A stretch of 11,928 nt of DNA from Betaproteobacteria bacterium (GTDB lineage Bacteria > Pseudomonadota > Gammaproteobacteria > Burkholderiales > Burkholderiaceae). Where the stretch lies: positions 1 through 11,928 of the forward strand of contig JAATGO010000294.1 in assembly GCA_015654605.1 (NCBI GenBank), read 5' to 3'. Both the position numbers and the translations under genes were made by a program. Shown one piece after another: positions 7,006-11,928 of the stretch (positions within the stretch are counted from its first letter, which is position 1; the number at the start of each line of letters is the position of its first letter). The notes under the pieces were generated by a model. That model ran no database searches. It was not told the origin of the DNA and worked only from the letters and a program-made list of their open reading frames with translations.

Positions 7006-7060
7006 GCGAATGCTCACATTTGAGGTTCGCCGAAACCATCGCTTAATTTTTTATGAGGAT
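7006..7060 (+). promoter_or_regulatory. ROSE-like RNA thermometer in the hsp20 leader
   Basis: Two consecutive hairpins occupy nearly the whole predicted leader. Hairpin I pairs GCGAA (7006-7010) with UUCGC (7026-7030) and CUCA (7013-7016) with UGAG (7021-7024), around a CAUU loop with a U-G pair and G bulge between. Hairpin II pairs AUC-g-CUUA (7038-7045, G7041 bulged) with UGAGGAU (7054-7060) around an AUUUUUUA loop, burying the Shine-Dalgarno GAGGA (7055-7059). The anti-SD strand contains UCGCU, matching the UYGCU signature of ROSE elements, in which a bulged G opposite the SD makes the stem heat-labile. ROSE elements are known to control small heat-shock genes in rhizobia and enterobacteria. 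Temperature response is inferred from this fit. Confidence 0.72.
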
Positions 7061-7067
7061 ATTTTTT

Positions 7068-7523
7068 ATGCGTACTTATGACTTTTCCCCCCTTTATCGT
7101 ACTGCTATTGGCTTTGATCGTCTGGCACAACTGTTTGATAGTGCCCAACGTGCCGATGCACAACCGAGTTACCCCCCATACAACATTGAATTGGTTGCGG
7201 ACGATAAATATCGTATCACGATGGCTATCGCAGGTTTTAGCCGTGATGAAGTCGAGATTGAAGCAGAAAATGATACGCTCAAGATCGTTGGCCGCAAGCA
7301 AAAAGAAGAAGACAAGCAGCCTAATTTCTTGCACCGAGGAATTGCTGCGCGTGATTTCGAACAGCGGTTCCAATTGGCGAACCACATCAAGGTAGTTGGT
7401 GCACAATTGGAAAATGGTTTGCTCAATATTGATCTGGTACGTGAAATACCTGAAGCACTCAAACCACGCAAAATTGAAATTGCGACAGATAAGGTGCAGT
7501 ATCTGGAGCGTCAGGCTGCTTAA
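7068..7523 (+). CDS. Small heat-shock protein, Hsp20/IbpA-like
   Basis: 151-residue alpha-crystallin-type holdase chaperone that binds unfolding proteins and passes them to ClpB/DnaK. The N-terminal arm (MRTYDFSPLYRTAIGFDRLAQLFD) resembles IbpA. The alpha-crystallin domain spans about 37-125 and includes YRITMAIAGFSRDEVEIEAENDTLKIVGRK, the RGIAARDFEQRFQLA segment (90-104) and the AQLENGLLNIDL box (112-123) of the A-x-x-x-x-G-x-L type. The C-terminal IEI (136-138) is the I-x-I anchor for oligomer assembly. The ATG at 7068 is chosen because GAGGA (7055-7059) precedes it by eight bases; the in-frame ATG at 7053 overlaps that site and is rejected. It is monocistronic, with a sigma-32-like promoter and ROSE-like leader, so heat control at both transcription and translation is likely. 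E. coli has two such genes (ibpA, ibpB); only one is seen here. Confidence 0.95.
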   Translation: MRTYDFSPLYRTAIGFDRLAQLFDSAQRADAQPSYPPYNIELVADDKYRITMAIAGFSRDEVEIEAENDTLKIVGRKQKEEDKQPNFLHRGIAARDFEQRFQLANHIKVVGAQLENGLLNIDLVREIPEALKPRKIEIATDKVQYLERQAA

Positions 7524-7565
7524 TTAGGCTACTTCACAGACTGCTTACTACGTAATAATCGTATA

Positions 7566-7700
7566 GTGGGCTAGGTGGCGCAGAGAAGATGCTGTAATTC
7601 GTTTGGCTGTGTAGCTGTATCTGTTGCAGGTTTACAGCATAGACATGCGACAGTGTTGGATGCATTTATGCTTCTACTTCTTGCGTAATGAAAAGCCCAC
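7566..7700. repeat. Nested inverted repeats, possible structured RNA
   Basis: Outer arms GTGGGCT (7566-7572) and AGCCCAC (7694-7700) enclose inner arms ATGCTGTAA (7589-7597) and TTACAGCAT (7632-7640). Both pairs are perfect and could fold together. No reading frame of note lies here, and a strong terminator-like hairpin follows at 7713-7756. It could be the hsp20 3' untranslated region, a small RNA, or chance. I tried to fit a tRNA and failed. Confidence 0.3.
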
Positions 7701-7705
7701 GATTT

Positions 7706-7821
7706 TGAACTGACCCCAAAACGTTGGATATTGCGTCCAACGTTTTGGGGTTTTTTACATGAAGAAATATGACATGAAATTTAAGTATCAGGTAATGAGG
7801 AAATACCCAGGACGCAGGTGA
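7706..7821 (+). mobile_element. Probable 5' remnant of an IS3-family (IS150-like) element
   Basis: TGAACTGACCCC (7706-7717) resembles the terminal sequence of many IS150-group elements, which begin with TG and carry a CTGACCCC...GTTGGA block. It is followed by a hairpin and then a 20-codon frame (ATG 7759 to TGA 7821) reading MKKYDMKFKYQVMRKYPGRR. That start is reminiscent of IS3-family OrfA proteins (M-x-K-Y-x-x-x-F-K), but the helix-turn-helix that should follow is absent. No right-end repeat or target duplication is visible before parC. The identification rests on recalled family resemblance over a short stretch. Confidence 0.45.
7713..7756 (+). terminator. Strong hairpin with T-run downstream of hsp20
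   Basis: ACCCCAAAACGTTGGA (7713-7728) and its exact complement (7736-7751) form a perfect 16-bp stem with a 7-base loop. A T-run spans 7751-7756, on the plus strand only. It has the form of an efficient intrinsic terminator and is the first one after hsp20, 190 bases beyond its stop. If the IS-remnant reading is right, it began as the leader hairpin that shields transposase genes from outside transcription and now serves as a boundary facing the converging parC. Confidence 0.65.
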
Positions 7822-7871
7822 CAAAGTAAAGCATTTCTATATGCTGTGACGTGTGTTGTATTACTGTGTCG
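7822..7871 (-). other. Short spacer downstream of parC; weak hairpin only
   Basis: AGCAT (7830-7834) and ATGCT (7841-7845) can form a 5-bp hairpin. On the minus strand it is followed by a loosely T-rich stretch, a poor candidate for the parC terminator. Nothing else is recognised between the parC stop and the IS-like remnant. Confidence 0.2.
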
Positions 7872-10190
7872 TTATTCATCACTATCTTGTGCAATTAACG
7901 CAAATACTTTGATTTTTGAATCCAGCGCCTTGCCTTTACGTGCACGTTTACCAATGTGGGATGTCAATGCTGCTGCAGACAGTTTTACCTCTTGTTGCTT
8001 GCCTGCACGACCAGTCCCATATAATAGAACCCCGCGTTGATTGATCGGTTGCGCGGCTAACAGTCGTTCATTTTTCTCCAGCTCCATTAAAATGACGCCA
8101 CGGCCGCCAGAGGGGAGGTGTTTGAGTTCATGTAGCCCGAAGACGAGTAGCCGTCCTTTTTCTGAAAGACAGGCAACAGCGCTTGCTTGATCAGGGAAGG
8201 CGCGGGGAGGCAAAGGATGCGCACCTTCATCTAGTGTAATAAAACTTTTCCCGCTCTTCACACGCCCCAGCATGTCCCCCACTTTCGCTGTGAAACCATA
8301 GCCAGCATCGGAAGCTAATAATAGTTGTGTGTCAGCAGCGCCAGCGAAATAATGCAGGAGGCTGCTGCCACTGCTCAACTCTACTAACGTGGTGATGGGA
8401 ACACCATCACCACGTGCATTGGGTAATGCATTGATGCCAACCGTATAGACACGTCCATTGGAACCAAAGGCCAGTAGGTTGTCGACGGTACGGCATTCAA
8501 ATGCACCGTACAGGCTATCGCCTGCCTTGAAGGTAAATTGGCTGGCATCGTGCGCATGACCCGTGCGGGCACGCACCCATCCTTTTTGCGAAATAATGAC
8601 CGTGACAGGTTCATCAATGATTTTTTGCTCCATGACGGCTTTTTCAGCTTCTTCAATCACCGTGCGGCGTGCATCACCGAATCGTTTGTCATCAGCTTCT
8701 ATTTCTTTAATCAACAGACGCTTCATTGAGGAAGGATTATCCAGTAGATCCTGCAATGACGATTTTTCCTTCCGTAATTCTGCCAGTTCCTGTTGTATTT
8801 TGATGGTTTCCAGGCGTGCTAATTGACGCAGACGGATGTCAAGAATATCTTCCGCTTGTCGTTCAGAGAGTCGGAAAGCGCTAATGAGTGCTGGTTTTGG
8901 CTCATCGGATTCTCGGATGATTTTGATGACTTTATCGATGTTCAGCAGGATGGCTTCCCGGCCTTCTAAGATATGAATGCGATCATCCACCTTTTGTAGC
9001 CGGAAACGGGTGCGACGTGTGATGGTCTCAAAACGGAATGTGATCCATTCACTCAGTATATCTCCTAGACCTTTTTGGCGTGGGCGGCCATCACCGCCAA
9101 TCATAACCAGATTGATGGACGCGCTGCTTTCTAGTGACGTTTGTGCCAGCAGCATATGCATGAATTCATTCTGATCCTGATTCCTGGATTTAGGTTCAAA
9201 TACTAGACGTACAGGGGCATCACGACCAGACTCATCACGCACAGCATCCAGGATGGACAGAATGCCTTGCTTTTGCGCCAGTTGTTCGGCGGTGAGTGAT
9301 TTTTTGCCAAGCTTGATTTTGGGATTGCTGAGGTCTTCGATTTCTTCGAGGACTTTTTGTGACGATACGCCGGGAGGAAGCTCGGTGACCACGGCTTGCC
9401 ATTGGCCGCGCGCCATGTCTTCAATTTTCCATTTGGCACGCACCTTGAGGCTACCACGACCTGTTTGATACATTTCTGCAATCAGTGCTGGCGGGGTAAT
9501 GATTTGTCCACCACCAGGGAAATCTGGTCCGGGGACATACGTCATCAATTCTGCATGATTCAGTTTGGGATTACGGATGAGGGCAATTGTCGCTTGCGCT
9601 ATTTCATGCAGATTGTGCGAAGGGATTTCGGTAGCGAGACCGACGGCAATACCTGAGGCACCGTTGAGCAATACAAATGGCAAGCGGGCAGGCAAGAGCT
9701 TGGGTTCTTCTGTGGAACCATCGTAATTGGGCTGAAAATCGACGGTACCCATATCAATTTCATCAAGCAGCAATTGGCTAATGGGTGTCAATCGTGCTTC
9801 GGTATAACGCATGGCAGCGGCGCCATCGCCATCGCGTGAGCCGAAATTGCCCTGGCCATCAATGAGCGGGTAGCGCAGAGAAAAGTCTTGCGCCATACGT
9901 ACCAGCGCATCATACACAGACTGATCACCATGCGGATGCAACTTACCCAGTACGTCACCGACGACAGCTGCGGACTTACGCGGTTTGGCAGTGGCATTCA
10001 AACCGAGTTCATTCATGGCATACAGAATGCGCCGCTGTACAGGTTTCTGCCCATCGGCAACGTCAGGTAAGGCGCGGCCTTTGACAACGGAAATGGCATA
10101 ATCCAGATAGGCGCGCTCAGCAAAGGTAGAGAGTGTCAGTGATTCACCATCAGATGGTGCAGCTTCAAAAAGATTGGCTTGTTCAGTCAT
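7872..10190 (-). CDS. parC: DNA topoisomerase IV subunit A
   Basis: 772-residue catalytic breakage-reunion subunit of topoisomerase IV, which with ParE decatenates daughter chromosomes. The N-terminal winged-helix/tower region holds [16 protein letters not shown] (41-56), the quinolone-resistance region [22 protein letters not shown] (82-103) and the active-site pair R128-Y129 in [12 protein letters not shown]. ParC-type features include [17 protein letters not shown] and [20 protein letters not shown] coiled region around 440-530 leads to the C-terminal beta-pinwheel domain, with a degenerate GyrA-box-like GTGRAGKQ (about 725-732); the lack of a canonical box and the parE neighbour favour ParC over GyrA. 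The ATG at 10190 gives a normal N-terminus but has no obvious Shine-Dalgarno. The gene lies 51 bases after parE on the same strand, so the two are likely cotranscribed. At the position of E. coli S80 it has Gln (Q90), and at E84 it has Asp (D94). Confidence 0.97.
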   Translation of the reverse strand: MTEQANLFEAAPSDGESLTLSTFAERAYLDYAISVVKGRALPDVADGQKPVQRRILYAMNELGLNATAKPRKSAAVVGDVLGKLHPHGDQSVYDALVRMAQDFSLRYPLIDGQGNFGSRDGDGAAAMRYTEARLTPISQLLLDEIDMGTVDFQPNYDGSTEEPKLLPARLPFVLLNGASGIAVGLATEIPSHNLHEIAQATIALIRNPKLNHAELMTYVPGPDFPGGGQIITPPALIAEMYQTGRGSLKVRAKWKIEDMARGQWQAVVTELPPGVSSQKVLEEIEDLSNPKIKLGKKSLTAEQLAQKQGILSILDAVRDESGRDAPVRLVFEPKSRNQDQNEFMHMLLAQTSLESSASINLVMIGGDGRPRQKGLGDILSEWITFRFETITRRTRFRLQKVDDRIHILEGREAILLNIDKVIKIIRESDEPKPALISAFRLSERQAEDILDIRLRQLARLETIKIQQELAELRKEKSSLQDLLDNPSSMKRLLIKEIEADDKRFGDARRTVIEEAEKAVMEQKIIDEPVTVIISQKGWVRARTGHAHDASQFTFKAGDSLYGAFECRTVDNLLAFGSNGRVYTVGINALPNARGDGVPITTLVELSSGSSLLHYFAGAADTQLLLASDAGYGFTAKVGDMLGRVKSGKSFITLDEGAHPLPPRAFPDQASAVACLSEKGRLLVFGLHELKHLPSGGRGVILMELEKNERLLAAQPINQRGVLLYGTGRAGKQQEVKLSAAALTSHIGKRARKGKALDSKIKVFALIAQDSDE

Positions 10191-10241
10191 GAGAGCGAGA
10201 TGTGTTTAATTCAATGTAAGCAGGCAATAAGCATAGTGGCC

Positions 10242-11928
10242 TTAGATATCAGCTTGCGCTTCGTTACCATGTTCCTCAATCCAGCTACGGCGCGCTGCGG
10301 CTTCACCTTTCCCCATCAGCATGGTGAAACGTGCTGCCGAAGCTACTTGATCCAGTTCTCCCAGTTGTACTGGTAGCAGGCGCCGGGTATCAGGATTCAT
10401 GGTGGTTTCCCAGAGTTGTTCCGCATTCATTTCTCCTAACCCTTTGAAACGGGAAATACCCCATGCGCCTTCTTTTAGTCCTTCTTTACGCAATTTATCT
10501 TCGATAGCAGCCAGTTCACCGTCATCTAGCGCATACAGTTTTTGGACAGGCTTTTTGCCACGAGCGGGGGCATCGACGCGATACAGTGGTGGTCGAGCAA
10601 TACAGATGTGACCATGGTCAATGAGTTTTGGGAAATGCTTGAAAAATAACGTCAGCAACAAGACCTGAATGTGTGAGCCATCGACATCGGCATCAGATAG
10701 GATGCAGATTTTTCCATAACGCAATCCGGATAGATCTGGTGAGTCATTATGGCCATGGGGATCGACACCGATGGCCACGGCGATATCATGAATTTCATTA
10801 TTGGCAAATAAGCGGTCGCGTTCTGTTTCCCAGGCATTGAGAACTTTACCGCGTAGTGGCAGGATGGCTTGAAATTCTTTGTCTCGACCCATTTTGGCAG
10901 AGCCTCCTGCAGAGTCTCCTTCCACCAGAAACAGCTCATTGCGTGTGGTATCAGTCGATTCGCAGTCAGTCAGCTTGCCTGGTAATACAGCAACACCGGA
11001 AGATTTTCTTTTCTCAACCTTTTGAGCAGAGCGTAGACGGCTTTGTGCCTGTTTGATTACCAGCTCAGCTAATTTTTTGCCATGTTCAACATGCTGGTTA
11101 AGCCATAACTCTAGCGCTGGTTTGGAAAATGTCGATACCAGTCGTACGGCATCGCGTGAATTTAGCCTTTCTTTGATTTGCCCTTGGAACTGTGGGTCCA
11201 GCACCTTGGCGGATAGCACAAAGGAGACGCGTGCAAATACATCTTCTGGCAGTAGCTTGACGCCTTTGGGTAATAGCGAGTGCATTTCCACGAAGCTTTT
11301 AACAGCACCGAATAACCCCTCGCGCAGACCAGATTCATGTGTGCCGCCAGCTGAGGTGGGAATCAGATTTACATAGGACTCCCGGATGACGTTACCATCT
11401 TCGGTCCAGGCGGCTACCCAGGCAGCACCTTCGCCTTCGGCGAAGCCTTCTGTGTCGGCACTCGCATATTGTTCTCCCTCAAACAGAGGGATTAGAGGAT
11501 CGGCATGTGAGGCTTGCGCCAGGGACTCTAACAGGTAGCCACGTAAGCCTTGATCATACTGCCAGCTTTGCGTTTCTCCTGTCTTGCTGTTAGTCAACGT
11601 GACTTTAACACCAGGAAGCAGTACTGCTTTGGAACGTAGTAAACGTTGCAATTCCAGCACTGAAATGAGAGGGGAGTCAAAATATTTTGGGTTGGGCCAG
11701 ACACTGACTTTCGTCCCTGATTTTTTGTCGCTGGCATTCGCAGCACGTGAGCGTAATTTCTCCACCACATCGCCATTGGCAAAGGTCAGTGTATGCACAC
11801 CGCGGCCTTGATCATCTTTACGCCAGACTGTAATTTCTAAACGCGATGCGAGGGCATTGGTGACAGAAACGCCTACACCATGTAAGCCTCCCGAAAAGGC
11901 ATAGGCACCACCAGAACCTTTATCAAAT
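10242..11928 (-). CDS. parE: DNA topoisomerase IV subunit B (5' end beyond window)
   Basis: ATPase subunit of topoisomerase IV; about 561 C-terminal residues are visible and the frame stays open to the right edge, so the start and first part of the GHKL domain are missing. The visible part begins near DKGSGGAYAFSGGLHGVGVSVTNAL, the glycine-rich ATP-lid region, followed by the transducer domain with SYVNLIPTSAGGTHESGLREG. The TOPRIM domain shows LVEGDSAGGSA (catalytic Glu codon at 10920-10922), LRYGKICILSDADVDGSHI (metal-binding DxDxD, near 10675-10725), PPLYRV and RFKGLGEMN. The ending resembles E. coli ParE (RSWIEEHGNEAQADI), and it lacks the long TOPRIM insert of proteobacterial GyrB. With parC following 51 bases later, ParE rather than GyrB is clear. 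GTG at 11798 is internal, not the start. Confidence 0.97.
   Translation of the reverse strand, partial: FDKGSGGAYAFSGGLHGVGVSVTNALASRLEITVWRKDDQGRGVHTLTFANGDVVEKLRSRAANASDKKSGTKVSVWPNPKYFDSPLISVLELQRLLRSKAVLLPGVKVTLTNSKTGETQSWQYDQGLRGYLLESLAQASHADPLIPLFEGEQYASADTEGFAEGEGAAWVAAWTEDGNVIRESYVNLIPTSAGGTHESGLREGLFGAVKSFVEMHSLLPKGVKLLPEDVFARVSFVLSAKVLDPQFQGQIKERLNSRDAVRLVSTFSKPALELWLNQHVEHGKKLAELVIKQAQSRLRSAQKVEKRKSSGVAVLPGKLTDCESTDTTRNELFLVEGDSAGGSAKMGRDKEFQAILPLRGKVLNAWETERDRLFANNEIHDIAVAIGVDPHGHNDSPDLSGLRYGKICILSDADVDGSHIQVLLLTLFFKHFPKLIDHGHICIARPPLYRVDAPARGKKPVQKLYALDDGELAAIEDKLRKEGLKEGAWGISRFKGLGEMNAEQLWETTMNPDTRRLLPVQLGELDQVASAARFTMLMGKGEAAARRSWIEEHGNEAQADI

Noticed and set aside
7053..7067. 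In-frame upstream ATG of hsp20 adding MRIFF
   Set aside because: It overlaps the GAGGA ribosome site that serves the ATG at 7068 and has no SD of its own.
7556..7640. tRNA-like look of the segment around GGTGGCGCAGAGAAG
   Set aside because: No consistent acceptor, anticodon and T arms could be fitted, and the TTCGAATC-type T loop is absent.

Overview
The window looks like chromosomal DNA from a betaproteobacterium, probably order Burkholderiales. The evidence is the residue-level character of HtpG, ParC and ParE (for example, the ParC breakage-reunion region closely resembles what I recall of Neisseria and Burkholderia proteins). Base composition is moderate rather than GC-rich, which would suit an Oxalobacteraceae-like member, but genus cannot be fixed by eye. 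There is no sign of phage, plasmid or CRISPR.

Layout. (1) 54-1967, minus: htpG (Hsp90), with a good sigma-32 promoter upstream at 2012-2040. (2) 2209-3696, minus: a MocR-type regulator (GntR winged helix fused to an aminotransferase fold). It is divergent from three plus-strand genes: a fold-type II PLP serine/threonine dehydratase-like enzyme (3809-4813), a RidA/YjgF-family enamine deaminase (5038-5496) and a fold-type I aminotransferase of the LysN/AadAT type (5563-6756). Hairpins lie in both gaps between these three genes. (3) 7068-7523, plus: a small heat-shock protein with a heat-shock-type promoter and a two-hairpin leader whose start-proximal stem matches the ROSE RNA-thermometer signature. 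(4) 7524-7871: a non-coding stretch with nested inverted repeats, a very strong hairpin plus T-run, and what looks like the 5' end of an IS3-family element. (5) 7872-10190 and 10242-11928, minus: parC and the 3' part of parE, the two subunits of topoisomerase IV, transcribed parE then parC. parE runs off the right edge.

How the parts work together. The central cluster makes biochemical sense. PLP dehydratases release reactive enamines (2-aminoacrylate or 2-aminocrotonate), RidA proteins hydrolyse these to 2-oxo acids, and an aminotransferase could add or remove the amino group. A MocR regulator, itself PLP-binding, faces the cluster across an intergenic region with repeated ACTGT-type heptamers. 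The true substrate is unknown. The two heat-shock genes (htpG and hsp20) flank this cluster, and each has its own sigma-32-like promoter.

The most interesting signals are the ROSE-like thermometer, with its transcript predicted to start at the first hairpin, and the MocR-dehydratase-RidA-aminotransferase cluster with its repeat array and internal hairpins. The rest is ordinary housekeeping sequence.
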